Shown here in pieces: positions 1 to 7,648 of a stretch of 42,427 nt of DNA (position 1 is its first letter; each line of letters opens with the position of its first letter). The stretch spans positions 26,399-68,825 of the forward strand of contig NZ_AYYP01000015.1 in the NCBI RefSeq assembly GCF_001436215.1, given 5' to 3'. The notes beneath the pieces were generated by a model that saw only the letters and a program-made list of their open reading frames with translations, made no database searches and was not told the origin of the DNA. Position numbers and translations under genes: made by a program. The stretch comes from Ligilactobacillus agilis DSM 20509 (lineage in GTDB: Bacteria > Bacillota > Bacilli > Lactobacillales > Lactobacillaceae).

Positions 1-1
1 C

Positions 2-151
2 AATCACAAGATACATCGATACGACTGTATTTTCTGTGGCTTTAAAACTAATGATGACCGTGTTGGAGCTATGAACTTGTACGAATTAGGTAAACAATAT
101 ATCTCCGGGATTGAAAATCCTAAATTTGAATTAACTAACGTTACTGACTGA
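2..151 (+). CDS. tnpB: TnpB (IS605 OrfB) transposon-encoded nuclease, C-terminal fragment
   Basis: The frame beginning at base 2 gives 49 residues before a TGA stop. It contains the second half of the TnpB zinc ribbon (YDCIFCGF) followed by NDDRVGAMNL, the motif that carries the last acidic residue of the RuvC-like site. TnpB is an RNA-guided DNA endonuclease, ancestral to Cas12, that promotes retention of its transposon. The open frame runs off the left edge, so this is a window truncation and not evidence of a pseudogene. Whether the full gene is intact cannot be judged from here. Confidence 0.85.
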   Translation, partial: NHKIHRYDCIFCGFKTNDDRVGAMNLYELGKQYISGIENPKFELTNVTD

Positions 152-285
152 TATGTTGGTAATCTAGGGTGTTGTCAACCACCCAAATGTAGCCACGTAT
201 AGTGTGGAAGAAATTAATTGCGTTATGACCACTGACCGTAAGGTCGTGAGTTACAAGCCCCACGTCTTTAGACTGGGGTAGTTGA
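152..285 (+). ncRNA. Candidate omega-RNA (TnpB guide RNA scaffold)
   Basis: The 134 nt after the tnpB stop fold into successive hairpins: 167-184 (GGGTG/CACCC), 193-207 (CCACG/TGTGG), 230-248 (CAC-bulge-GACC, loop GTAA, GGTCGTG) and 258-278 (subterminal foldback). In characterised IS200/IS605 elements the omega-RNA comes from the tnpB 3' end and right end, and the guide is the flanking DNA just beyond the element. Here the guide would begin near 286. The position and the hairpins are seen; transcription and the true 5' end, which may lie inside tnpB, are inferred. Confidence 0.45.
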
Positions 286-336
286 CTTAGTAAGCTTGCT
301 ATAGTAGGAGTAGCAAATCTAGAAAGGGGCATAGCT

Positions 337-831
337 ATGCAAAAGAGTCTAAAAAATACCTTGGTTGCCGGGTTAGCGGCGGGGTTGATTTCTGGTTTAG
401 TTAAATTAGGCTGGGAAAATATCTTGCCACCAAGAACGCCGCAACGTGATGCCGTTAACCCACCGCAAACATTTTTGCAACAATTAGGGATTCCAGCCAA
501 GGTCACCCAGTCGACTTACAGCTACTCTGGCCACCAAATGCCTTGGGCTAGCTTTTTAGTTCACTTTGGTTTTTCGGTAACCTTTGCGACCACTTATGCA
601 CTCGCGTTGGAAAAGAAGGTGACCTGGCTAACCAAAAAGCAGGGACTACCCTTTGGGGTGGCAATGTGGATTGCCTTTCACTTAGTAATCATGCCGGCGA
701 TGAAGACTATTCCGACTGCTAAGCGCCAACCGCTAGCAGAACACGTTTCGGAAATCTTAGGTCACATGTTTTGGATGTACACCAACCACGAGGTAGCTAA
801 GGAAATTCTTGACCGCTTAGATAGAAAATAA
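337..831 (+). CDS. YagU-like DUF1440 membrane protein
   Basis: The 164-residue protein belongs by sequence pattern to the YagU/DUF1440 family of small inner-membrane proteins. The E. coli member is linked to acid resistance; the biochemical role is unknown. Visible features are an N-terminal hydrophobic segment (about residues 7-24), the family-like stretch around WENILPPR (26-33), and two further hydrophobic segments near 68-90 and 103-122. The ATG at 337 follows AGAAAGGGG at a reasonable distance. It is monocistronic, with a strong terminator at 838. The IS right end lies only about 50 nt upstream, so its original promoter may have been displaced. Confidence 0.75.
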   Translation: MQKSLKNTLVAGLAAGLISGLVKLGWENILPPRTPQRDAVNPPQTFLQQLGIPAKVTQSTYSYSGHQMPWASFLVHFGFSVTFATTYALALEKKVTWLTKKQGLPFGVAMWIAFHLVIMPAMKTIPTAKRQPLAEHVSEILGHMFWMYTNHEVAKEILDRLDRK

Positions 832-837
832 GGACTT

Positions 838-870
838 AATAAACAGCTGTAAGAGGCTGTTTATTTTTTT
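838..870 (+). terminator. Rho-independent terminator after yagU-like gene
   Basis: AATAAACAGC (838-847) pairs with GCTGTTTATT (856-865) around an 8-nt loop, and T residues run to 870. Confidence 0.85.
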
Positions 871-882
871 GCGTAAATTTTC

Positions 883-936
883 TTTACATAATCTTTACAC
901 AAGCCCCCAAGAGCCTTTACATAAGTCAGGTATGAT
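883..936 (+). promoter_or_regulatory. Pho box and promoter of the pst operon
   Basis: Three identical TTTACA hexamers start at 883, 894 and 916. The spacings of 11 and 22 bp put them on the same face of the helix. TATGAT (931-936) is a good -10 box lying 9 bp beyond the last hexamer, and no separate -35 hexamer is evident. This matches the PhoP/PhoB-type arrangement of direct repeats replacing the -35 element. The hexamer agrees with the TT(A/C/T)A(C/T)A repeats bound by PhoP in Firmicutes. Phosphate-starvation control is inferred from this and from the genes downstream. Confidence 0.7.
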
Positions 937-964
937 AAAGGTGACAAAGAAAGGAAGAAGGCTC

Positions 965-1798
965 ATGAAAAAAATAGTGCAAATTACAGCGCTTAGCCTG
1001 TTTTTAGGGCTTTTTTTAAGCGCTTGTGGTAACGAAAATAAAATTAAACAAGTAACGATTGTGGGGTCGACGGCTTTACAACCGATGGTAGAAGTGGCGG
1101 CAGAAGAATATCAAACTCATAATGAAGGAATCAGTATCACCGTTCAAGGTGGCGGCTCTGGAACTGGTTTGAGTCAAGTCCAGGCTGGAGCGGTAACGAT
1201 TGGTAACTCTGATATTTACGCAGCCGAACAGCCGGGGATTAAAGCAGATAAGCTAGTTGATCATAAGGTAGCGGTCGTAGGGATTGGCCCGATTGTCCAC
1301 AAAGGAGTTGGGGTTAAAAATGTCAGCATGGACCAGCTAGCTGGAATCTTTACAGGAAAATATACTAACTGGAAACAGTTAGGCGGCAAAGACCAGGAAA
1401 TTATTGTTATCAACCGGGCACAAGGAAGCGGGACCCGGGCCGCCTTTGAAGGTAAGGTGCTACCTAAACAAAAGGCGCTTAACGCCCAAGAACAAGAGTC
1501 AAGTGGGACCGTAGCCAAGATGGTGGCGGCTACTCCGGGCGCAATCAGTTACGTGGCCTTTTCTTATTTTAAGGATAACGTGACGGCCTTAGCAGTTAAC
1601 GGGGTCAAGCCAACGGACCAAAACGTAATGACCGATACGTGGAAAATCTGGGCTTATGAACATATGTATACTAAGGGCAAGCCGGATTTAGAAACGAAAA
1701 AGTTCTTAGATTATATGCGCTCAGAAGAAATTCAAACTAAGGTAGTTAAAAAACTTGGTTATATTTCCATCAACGAGATGAAAGTTAAAGTAGACTAG
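965..1798 (+). CDS. pstS: Phosphate ABC transporter, phosphate-binding lipoprotein PstS
   Basis: This 277-residue lipoprotein captures inorganic phosphate outside the membrane and delivers it to PstCA. The start at 965 is chosen because it follows AAAGAAAGGAAG and begins a clean lipoprotein signal: KK, a hydrophobic run, then the lipobox LSAC with the lipidated Cys at residue 21. An upstream in-frame extension to 869 overlaps the Pho box and is unlikely. Phosphate-contact motifs are VGSTALQP (about 34-41), GGGSGTGLSQ (62-71) and NRAQGSGTRAAFE in the second lobe. It is the first gene of pstS-C-A-B-B-phoU. Confidence 0.95.
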   Translation: MKKIVQITALSLFLGLFLSACGNENKIKQVTIVGSTALQPMVEVAAEEYQTHNEGISITVQGGGSGTGLSQVQAGAVTIGNSDIYAAEQPGIKADKLVDHKVAVVGIGPIVHKGVGVKNVSMDQLAGIFTGKYTNWKQLGGKDQEIIVINRAQGSGTRAAFEGKVLPKQKALNAQEQESSGTVAKMVAATPGAISYVAFSYFKDNVTALAVNGVKPTDQNVMTDTWKIWAYEHMYTKGKPDLETKKFLDYMRSEEIQTKVVKKLGYISINEMKVKVD

Positions 1799-1812
1799 GG
1801 GTGAGGATGAGG

Positions 1813-2730
1813 ATGGACAAGATTAAAGAAAAAATTACCAGTAACTCAAAGGAAACCCGGCAAGAATTGCGGGGCAAAATCCTAACTTACAGTGCCATTG
1901 GCCTAATTATTTTAGTAGTGTTAGCAATTTTTATCTTTGTCGCTTCTAAGGGACTAGCAACCTTTATCCAAGATAAAGCTAGCTTAAAGACCTTTTTAAC
2001 GACGACTACCTGGAATCCTAATGTCTTAGGGGCAGATGGCAAACCTTTAGTCGGGGCTTTACCAATGATTGCCGGTTCATTTGGGGTTACCATTTTAGCC
2101 GCCTTATTGGCAACCCCTTTTGCGGTGGGAACTGCTTTGTATATGACAGAGCTTGCCGGTAAACGGGGGCGGGATTTCTTACAGGTCGTAATTGAATTAT
2201 TGGTCGGCATTCCTTCGGTTGTCTATGGTTTTATCGGCTTAAATGTAGTCGTTCCCTTCGTTAGAAATCATTTTGGCGGTTCGGGTTACGGAATTTTAGC
2301 CGGGGCGGTGGTACTATTTGTAATGATTTTGCCAACGGTAACCTCGATGACAGTCGATGCCTTAAAGGCGGTTCCTAAGCACTATAAATCAGCCTCCTTG
2401 GCCTTAGGTGCCACCCAGTGGCAAACCATCTATAAGGTGTTATTACGTGCTAGTATCCCCGGAATTTTAACGGCGGTAATTTTTGGAATGGCGCGGGCCT
2501 TTGGGGAGGCCTTAGCGGTGCAAATGGTAATCGGTAACGCCTCCTTACTGCCAACTAGCTTGTTGAACCCAGCTTCGACTCTAACTAGTGTCTTGACAAT
2601 GGGAATTGGTAATACTGTCATGGGGACAACTGCTAATAATGCCTTGTGGTCCCTAGCCTTAGTGCTCTTGTTAATGTCACTACTATTCAATATCTTAGTT
2701 CGCTGGGTCGTTAGAAAGAGGAAGATGTAA
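1813..2730 (+). CDS. pstC: Phosphate ABC transporter permease PstC
   Basis: The product is about 305 residues with a cytoplasmic N-terminus, a first membrane helix (about residues 26-48), a periplasmic-type loop and a five-helix BPD_transp_1 core. The core carries the EAA-like loop (YKSASLALGATQWQTIYKVLLRASIPGI) that docks the ATPase. The frame opens at a GTG at 1801 with ATGs at 1807 and 1813. The ATG at 1813 is preferred because AGGGGTGAGG at 1797-1806 sits 6 nt before it. Its TAA stop shares one base with the pstA ATG (TAATG), implying translational coupling. Confidence 0.95.
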   Translation: MDKIKEKITSNSKETRQELRGKILTYSAIGLIILVVLAIFIFVASKGLATFIQDKASLKTFLTTTTWNPNVLGADGKPLVGALPMIAGSFGVTILAALLATPFAVGTALYMTELAGKRGRDFLQVVIELLVGIPSVVYGFIGLNVVVPFVRNHFGGSGYGILAGAVVLFVMILPTVTSMTVDALKAVPKHYKSASLALGATQWQTIYKVLLRASIPGILTAVIFGMARAFGEALAVQMVIGNASLLPTSLLNPASTLTSVLTMGIGNTVMGTTANNALWSLALVLLLMSLLFNILVRWVVRKRKM

Positions 2731-3623
2731 TGAATGCAAAACTACAAAATAAAATTGCTTTAACCATTATTAAATTAATCGCAGGAATTGTGGTCTTGAT
2801 CTTGGCCTTTTTAATCGGCAAGATTTTGCTTGAGGGTCTCCCTCACATTTCTTGGCAATTCTTAACTTCACCTGCCAAGGCCTTTGAAGCCGGGGGCGGG
2901 GTTGGAATTCAGCTCTTTAACTCCTTTTACCTCTTGGTGTTAACCCTCTTGATTTCTTTTCCAATCTCACTGGGGGCAGGAATTTACCTTTCCGAGTATG
3001 CTCCTAAAAATGCAGTGACTGCTACGGTGCGGATGGCCATTGAAGTTTTGAGTTCCCTTCCTTCCGTGGTGGTTGGCTTGTTTGGCTTCTTGTTATTTGT
3101 AGTCCAATTTAAATTTGGCTACTCAATTTTATCCGGGGCAATTGCCTTGACCTTTTTTAACTTGCCACTACTAACCAGAAATATTGAGGAATCTTTACAA
3201 GCAGTGCCTAACCTCCAGCGGGAAGCAGGGTTAGCCCTTGGTTTGTCAAAGTGGCGGACGGTCAACAAGATTATTTTGCCTGAGGCTTTACCTGGAATTG
3301 TAACTGGGATTGTCCTTAGTGCTGGTCGAATCTTCGGTGAAGCGGCCGCCTTAATCTTTACCGCCGGGCAGAGTGCAACTAACGTTGATTTTACAAATTG
3401 GAATCCATTTGCCTCAAATAGTCCCCTTAATTTGATGCGGCCGGCGGAAACCTTGGCGGTGCATATTTGGAAAATTAATTCGGAAGGGATTATGCCCGAT
3501 GCCGACGCTGTTTCCGCGGGTGCTTCCGCAGTTTTGATTATTGCAGTGCTAGTCTTTAACCTAGGGGCCCGGTTCTTGGGTAATTACCTCTATAAGAAGT
3601 TGACGGCAGCGGCTAGCAAGTAA
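2730..3623 (+). CDS. pstA: Phosphate ABC transporter permease PstA
   Basis: This 297-residue integral membrane protein is the second permease half of the Pst importer. Membrane helices occur near residues 9-31, 63-90, 105-130, 135-150, 190-215 and 265-285. The coupling loop LQREAGLALGLSKWRTVNKIILPEALPGI is the EAA motif. The start codon overlaps the pstC stop by one base, and the ribosome site GAAAGAGGAAG lies within the pstC end. Length and motif order match the family. Confidence 0.95.
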   Translation: MNAKLQNKIALTIIKLIAGIVVLILAFLIGKILLEGLPHISWQFLTSPAKAFEAGGGVGIQLFNSFYLLVLTLLISFPISLGAGIYLSEYAPKNAVTATVRMAIEVLSSLPSVVVGLFGFLLFVVQFKFGYSILSGAIALTFFNLPLLTRNIEESLQAVPNLQREAGLALGLSKWRTVNKIILPEALPGIVTGIVLSAGRIFGEAAALIFTAGQSATNVDFTNWNPFASNSPLNLMRPAETLAVHIWKINSEGIMPDADAVSAGASAVLIIAVLVFNLGARFLGNYLYKKLTAAASK

Positions 3624-3635
3624 GGAGTGATTTTT

Positions 3636-4439
3636 TTGAACCAATATGACTTAAAGCAAAACTATATTTTACCTTTACCAGAGCCAGAACATGAAATTGC
3701 CTTAGAAACCAAGAACTTAGAGGTTTTTTACGGAGCTAAGCAGGCCTTTTTTGAAGGCAACCTAAAGTTTGAACGCTATAAAATCACCTCCTTAATTGGA
3801 GCTTCGGGCTGTGGCAAGTCGACTTACTTACGGTCACTAAACCGGATGAACGATGGCATCGGTACGGTAAAGGGACAGATTTTATACCGGGATTTAGATA
3901 TCAACGGTCCAGACATTAATGTTTACGAGTTAAGAAAGCACATTGGGATGGTTTTCCAACGGCCTAACCCCTTTTCTAAATCAATCAAGGAAAATATTAC
4001 CTTCGCCTTAAAGGAAAATGGCCTCAAAGATAAGGAAAAGTTGGCGGAAATTGTAGAAGAGAGTCTTAAAAAAGCCGCTTTGTGGGATGAGGTCAAAGAT
4101 GATTTAAATAAGAGCGCGCTTGCACTGTCAGGAGGCCAACAACAACGCCTCTGCATTGCGCGGGCAATCGCGATGTCACCAGATATCTTGCTGATGGACG
4201 AACCGTGCTCAGCCTTAGACCCGATTTCAACCTTGAAGGTGGAAGAAACGATGTTGGAACTAAAGAAGAACTACACCATCATTATCGTGACCCATAATAT
4301 GCAACAGGCCTCGCGGGTGAGTGATTACACAGCCTTCTTTCACATGGGCCACGTCTTAGAGTTCGATAAGACCAAGAAAATTTTCACTAATCCAACTATT
4401 CAAGCGACTAATGATTACGTTTCAGGGAATTTTGGTTAG
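3636..4439 (+). CDS. pstB: Phosphate ABC transporter ATPase PstB (first copy)
   Basis: The cytoplasmic ATPase carries Walker A GASGCGKST, the Q-loop MVFQRPNPF, the signature LSGGQQQRL, Walker B ILLMDEPCSALDP and the H-loop [10 protein letters not shown]. The frame opens at a GTG at 3627, but that codon lies inside the ribosome site AAGGAG (3622-3627). The likely start is therefore the TTG at 3636, 8 nt downstream, giving 267 residues. It has about 20 more N-terminal residues than the second copy. TTG initiation may hold its output below that of its neighbours. Confidence 0.93.
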   Translation: MNQYDLKQNYILPLPEPEHEIALETKNLEVFYGAKQAFFEGNLKFERYKITSLIGASGCGKSTYLRSLNRMNDGIGTVKGQILYRDLDINGPDINVYELRKHIGMVFQRPNPFSKSIKENITFALKENGLKDKEKLAEIVEESLKKAALWDEVKDDLNKSALALSGGQQQRLCIARAIAMSPDILLMDEPCSALDPISTLKVEETMLELKKNYTIIIVTHNMQQASRVSDYTAFFHMGHVLEFDKTKKIFTNPTIQATNDYVSGNFG

Positions 4440-4451
4440 AAGGGATAACAA

Positions 4452-5207
4452 ATGACAGAATTAATTACAACCCAAGACGTGCACCTCTACTATGGAAAAA
4501 AAGAGGCGCTCAAAGGAATCGATTTAAATTTTCCGGATAAAGGAATTCATGCCTTAATCGGACCGTCTGGTTGCGGTAAGTCGACCTACCTACGGTGTCT
4601 AAACCGGATGAATGATTTAATTGAAAATGTTAAAATTACCGGGAGCTTTAAATTAGCCGGCCAAGATATTTATGGGCCTAAGACGGACTTAGTTGAACTG
4701 CGAAAGCAGGTGGGGATGGTCTTTCAACAGCCTAACCCCTTCCCATTTTCAATTTACGAAAACGTTACTTATGGTTTGAGGTTAGCCGGGATTAAGGATA
4801 AGCAACTCCTAGATGAACGGGTGGAAACAAGCTTGAAGCAAGCTGCCGTTTGGGATGAAGTTAAGGATAACCTTAATAAAAGTGCCTTAGCGCTCTCAGG
4901 GGGGCAGCAACAACGGGTCTGCATTGCCCGCGTGTTAGCCGTAAAACCCCAGGTGATTTTACTAGACGAGCCGACTAGTGCACTTGACCCGGTGTCCAGT
5001 AATTTAATCGAAGACATGTTGTTAACTATTAAGGATGACTACACTATCATTATTGTGACCCACAATATGCAACAGGCTTCTAGAATTTCTGATACGACTT
5101 CTTTCTTCTTAAACGGGGAGTTAATTGAGACGGGTAAGACCAAGCATGTCTTCTTAAATCCTAAAAAACAGGCAACAAATGATTATCTCAGTGGGCGCTT
5201 TGGCTAA
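4452..5207 (+). CDS. pstB: Phosphate ABC transporter ATPase PstB (second copy)
   Basis: The 251-residue ATPase has Walker [11 protein letters not shown]-loop [12 protein letters not shown], signature LSGGQQQRV, Walker [14 protein letters not shown] and H-loop [10 protein letters not shown]. It lies 12 nt after the first pstB and is clearly paralogous to it. Tandem pstB genes are common in Lactobacillales. The two may form a heterodimer on PstCA or serve alternative conditions; the sequence does not decide this. The ATG follows AGAAGGGATAACAA. Confidence 0.95.
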   Translation: MTELITTQDVHLYYGKKEALKGIDLNFPDKGIHALIGPSGCGKSTYLRCLNRMNDLIENVKITGSFKLAGQDIYGPKTDLVELRKQVGMVFQQPNPFPFSIYENVTYGLRLAGIKDKQLLDERVETSLKQAAVWDEVKDNLNKSALALSGGQQQRVCIARVLAVKPQVILLDEPTSALDPVSSNLIEDMLLTIKDDYTIIIVTHNMQQASRISDTTSFFLNGELIETGKTKHVFLNPKKQATNDYLSGRFG

Positions 5208-5226
5208 ACAGAAAGGAACTAAGTAG

Positions 5227-5892
5227 ATGAGACGGATGTTAGATCAACAGATTGATAATTTAAAAAAAGAATTTACGACTATGAGCTTGAATGTAGAGGC
5301 TGCCATTAAAAACAGCCTGTTAGCTTTTGCGGAGCAAGACTTAGAATTGGTGCAAGAGGTGATTGCTAACGATGAGACCATCAATGCCCAGGAAATTCAC
5401 TTAGAAAAGCAATGCACCCAGGTAATCGCCCTCCAACAACCTGTGGCCAGCGATCTGCGGTTAATTATTGCTATGCTAAAAGCCAGCTCTGACTTAGAAC
5501 GGTTAGGCGACCATGCAATCAGCATTGCTAAGGCTACCAACCATTTTGAAAATGAACAGCGTGATGAAGCCATCGACGCGACGGTAATCGAAATGGGGCA
5601 AGCAATCCAAGCGATGCTGGCTAAAATTATTCGCGCCTATGAAAATTTAGACACTAAGCAGGCAATCGAGATTGCTAATCAAGACAACGAAATCAATGAC
5701 TACTTCAAACGAATTAGAAAGTTGTCGTTAAGGGAAATTCACAACGACACTGACTTTGCCGAAAGTGGGATTGATTACCTAAATGTGGCTAACCACCTCG
5801 AAAGAATGGGCGATTACATCATTAACCTGGCTGAATGGATTTTTTATGCGACTGAGGGTAAGATTACCGAATTAGGACGTAACGATTTGTAA
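5227..5892 (+). CDS. phoU: Phosphate signalling protein PhoU
   Basis: This 221-residue all-helical protein has two PhoU repeats, each with the metal-binding E/D-rich motif: SSDLERLGDHAISIAKA (about 89-105) and VANHLERMGDYIINLAEW (about 189-206). PhoU lowers Pst uptake and signals phosphate sufficiency to the PhoR-type kinase. It is the last gene of the pst operon, 19 nt after pstB. The ATG at 5227 follows AAAGGAAC; an in-frame ATG at 5236 is also possible. No phoPR pair is adjacent, so the regulator must be encoded elsewhere or be the two-component system at 18584. Confidence 0.94.
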   Translation: MRRMLDQQIDNLKKEFTTMSLNVEAAIKNSLLAFAEQDLELVQEVIANDETINAQEIHLEKQCTQVIALQQPVASDLRLIIAMLKASSDLERLGDHAISIAKATNHFENEQRDEAIDATVIEMGQAIQAMLAKIIRAYENLDTKQAIEIANQDNEINDYFKRIRKLSLREIHNDTDFAESGIDYLNVANHLERMGDYIINLAEWIFYATEGKITELGRNDL

Positions 5893-6039
5893 GGGGTTTG
5901 ACTGTCAGATTAAAAATGACAAAATGACAAAAATAGAGAAAAACTTATAAAAATGGTACGTTCACTTACAAAAGTGTGTTAAAATAAAGACGTGCTCATA
6001 AGAGTAATTTTAGATGTAAACTTTTTAGGAGGCTGTTTT

Positions 6040-6903
6040 ATGTCATTCGTAAACGGTAACGAAATCTTTACTGCTGCCCGTCAAGGTCACTATGCAGTAG
6101 GTGCTTTTAACACAAACAACTTGGAATGGACACGCGCTATCTTAAAGGCTGCCCAAGAAAAGAACACACCTGTTTTAATTCAAGTTTCAATGGGTGCTGC
6201 TAAGTACATGGGTGACTACAAGTTAGTTAAGACTTTAGTTGAAGAAGAAATGCGTGTAATGGGTATCACTGTTCCTGTTGTTATGCACTTAGACCATGGT
6301 AACTACGAAGCTGCTAAGGCATGTATCGAAGCTGGTTACACATCAGTTATGTTCGATGGCCACGACTTACCATTCGAAGAAAACTTGGCTAAGACAAAGG
6401 AAATCGTTGAATTAGCACACGCTAAGGGTATTTCTGTTGAAGCTGAAGTTGGTTCAATCGGTGGTGAAGAAGACGGTATCATCGGTGCCGGTGAATTAGC
6501 TGACGTTGAAGAAGCTAAGCAAATTGCTGCTTTAGGCGTTGACTACTTAGCATGTGGGATTGGTAACATCCACGGTAAGTACCCAGAAAACTGGCAAGGT
6601 TTAAACTTTGACCGTTTGAAGGAACTTGCAGACGCTATCGACACACCACTTGTATTACACGGTGGTTCCGGTATCCCTCAAGAACAAGTTGTTAAGGCAA
6701 TCAAGATGGGTGTTTCAAAGGTTAACATCAACACAGAATGCCAATTAGCATTTGCTGACGCAACTCGTAAGTATGTTGAAGCAGGTAAGGACTTAGAAGG
6801 TAAAGGTTACGATCCTCGTAAATTACTTGCACCTGGTACACAAGCAATCGTTGACACTGTTAAGGAAATCATCGACTGGCTTGGTACACCAGCAGTTAAA
6901 TAA
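6040..6903 (+). CDS. fba: Class II fructose-1,6-bisphosphate aldolase
   Basis: This 287-residue zinc-dependent aldolase cleaves fructose-1,6-bisphosphate to DHAP and glyceraldehyde-3-phosphate. The proton-donor and metal region MHLDHGNYE, the metal histidines in GIGNIHGKYP and LVLHGGSGIP, and the phosphate-binding NINTECQ are present. An upstream in-frame GTG (5992) exists, but AGGAGG at 6027-6032 fixes the ATG at 6040. Codon use is strongly biased (GGT, GCT, AAC, GAA) compared with the pst genes, as expected for an abundant glycolytic enzyme. A possible -10 TAAAAT lies at 5980-5985, with no clear -35. Its presence argues for glycolysis rather than strict phosphoketolase fermentation. Confidence 0.96.
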   Translation: MSFVNGNEIFTAARQGHYAVGAFNTNNLEWTRAILKAAQEKNTPVLIQVSMGAAKYMGDYKLVKTLVEEEMRVMGITVPVVMHLDHGNYEAAKACIEAGYTSVMFDGHDLPFEENLAKTKEIVELAHAKGISVEAEVGSIGGEEDGIIGAGELADVEEAKQIAALGVDYLACGIGNIHGKYPENWQGLNFDRLKELADAIDTPLVLHGGSGIPQEQVVKAIKMGVSKVNINTECQLAFADATRKYVEAGKDLEGKGYDPRKLLAPGTQAIVDTVKEIIDWLGTPAVK

Positions 6904-6928
6904 TTAAGATTTAACTGATTAAAAATTA

Positions 6929-6966
6929 CCCCGGCTAGTAGCGCTACTAGCCGGGGCAATTTTTTT
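6929..6966. terminator. Bidirectional terminator between fba and the DUF1836 gene
   Basis: A perfect 14-bp palindrome without a loop spacer (6929-6956, CCCCGGCTAGTAGC and its complement) is flanked by five A (6921-6925) and six T (6961-6966). It can end the convergent transcripts from both sides. Confidence 0.92.
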
Positions 6967-6967
6967 A

Positions 6968-7492
6968 TTATTCATGCTGGTGTTGCTGATGCTGAAGTTC
7001 GATTAGGCGGCTAGAGATTAATTTATAAATCACCGCCCGGACAGCGAATTGGACCGTGAAATTAATCACGCTGTCACCGGCATCAACCTGGAGAATCTTT
7101 TCTTCTTGCTGTCTGACCTGAATTAAAGTGCTATTAAAAACAGACGCAAAGTGATTATAAGCCTCCTTTACCGAACTTTGTGCAATGACCTCCCGAATGC
7201 TTTTCTTGATAATTTCAAGCGAGTAAACGTTTTTTAAGAGGCTAATTACAATTAACTCTGCGATGTGTTCGGGTTGGTACTTTTTCTTGATAGGGCGGGC
7301 CATCAAGCCTTTTTTGACGTAGCTATTAACCATTGATGAGGTAATGGGACTGTCTGTAAGGTTATCTAAATAACGATTACCCAAGCTAACTAGTTGATCC
7401 ATATAAAGTTCAAAGTCTGGAAACTCCTCCCAGGTCGGTAGGTTGGGTGCTTGAAAATTTTTAAGCCAGTTGGCTAACATAACTGTATCCAT
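6968..7492 (-). CDS. DUF1836 domain protein, predicted MerR-like DNA-binding regulator
   Basis: The 174-residue protein fits DUF1836. Its middle region ITSSMVNSYVKKGLMARPIKKKYQPEHIAELIVISLLK (about 50-87) resembles the winged-helix of MerR-like proteins, in which a Y-V-K-x-G-L turn is followed by a basic wing and a helix. The C-terminal half is helical and the tail is His/Gln-rich (ELQHQQHQHE). It is monocistronic. GGGAG lies 8 nt before the ATG. Its promoter overlaps a perfect palindrome (see 7511-7534), which would suit autorepression. The regulon is unknown. Confidence 0.75.
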   Translation of the reverse strand: MDTVMLANWLKNFQAPNLPTWEEFPDFELYMDQLVSLGNRYLDNLTDSPITSSMVNSYVKKGLMARPIKKKYQPEHIAELIVISLLKNVYSLEIIKKSIREVIAQSSVKEAYNHFASVFNSTLIQVRQQEEKILQVDAGDSVINFTVQFAVRAVIYKLISSRLIELQHQQHQHE

Positions 7493-7510
7493 AAGAATTT
7501 CTCCCGTAAG

Positions 7511-7534
7511 TTTACTTAAGTAAAGTATACCATA
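7511..7534 (-). promoter_or_regulatory. Extended -10 promoter with palindromic operator, DUF1836 gene
   Basis: Read on the minus strand, TGGTATACT gives an extended -10 box (hexamer complement 7524-7529). The perfect 14-bp palindrome TTTACTTAAGTAAA (7511-7524) lies over the expected transcription start. The -35 is weak. The placement suits a repressor site. Confidence 0.5.
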
Positions 7535-7564
7535 AAATCACCTTTATAAAGATTTAAACTTTAT

Positions 7565-7618
7565 ATCTAGACTAATAATCTAGATGATATTGAATTTAGA
7601 TTTAATTTGCTTTAAAAT
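7565..7618 (+). promoter_or_regulatory. trhA promoter with upstream inverted repeat
   Basis: TTGAAT (7590-7595) and TAAAAT (7613-7618) are separated by exactly 17 bp. Immediately upstream is a 7-7-7 inverted repeat, ATCTAGA (7565-7571) and TCTAGAT (7579-7585), a candidate regulator site abutting the -35. Confidence 0.6.
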
Positions 7619-7648
7619 AAAGGCAGTAAGAAAACGGGGGGTTTTATA

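Larger units (their letters stand above)
1..285 (+). mobile_element. IS200/IS605-family element, right end (truncated by window)
   Basis: The 3' tail of a tnpB gene (to 151) is followed by about 130 nt of hairpin-rich noncoding DNA. It ends in an imperfect hairpin at 258-278 (CCCCA, bulged C, GTC, loop TTTA, GAC, TGGGG) and then TAGTTGAC. That arrangement, tnpB stop then a subterminal foldback near the right end, is typical of IS200/IS605 elements, whose TnpA recognises end hairpins rather than inverted repeats. The boundary near 285 is inferred from the TTGAC-like end and may be off by several bases. The left part, including any tnpA, lies outside the window. Confidence 0.75.

Noticed and set aside
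141-506. Minus-strand ORF of 121 codons across the IS end and the YagU-like gene
   Set aside because: It overlaps the omega-RNA-like hairpins and the start of a well-supported gene, has no ribosome site, and its protein resembles no family.
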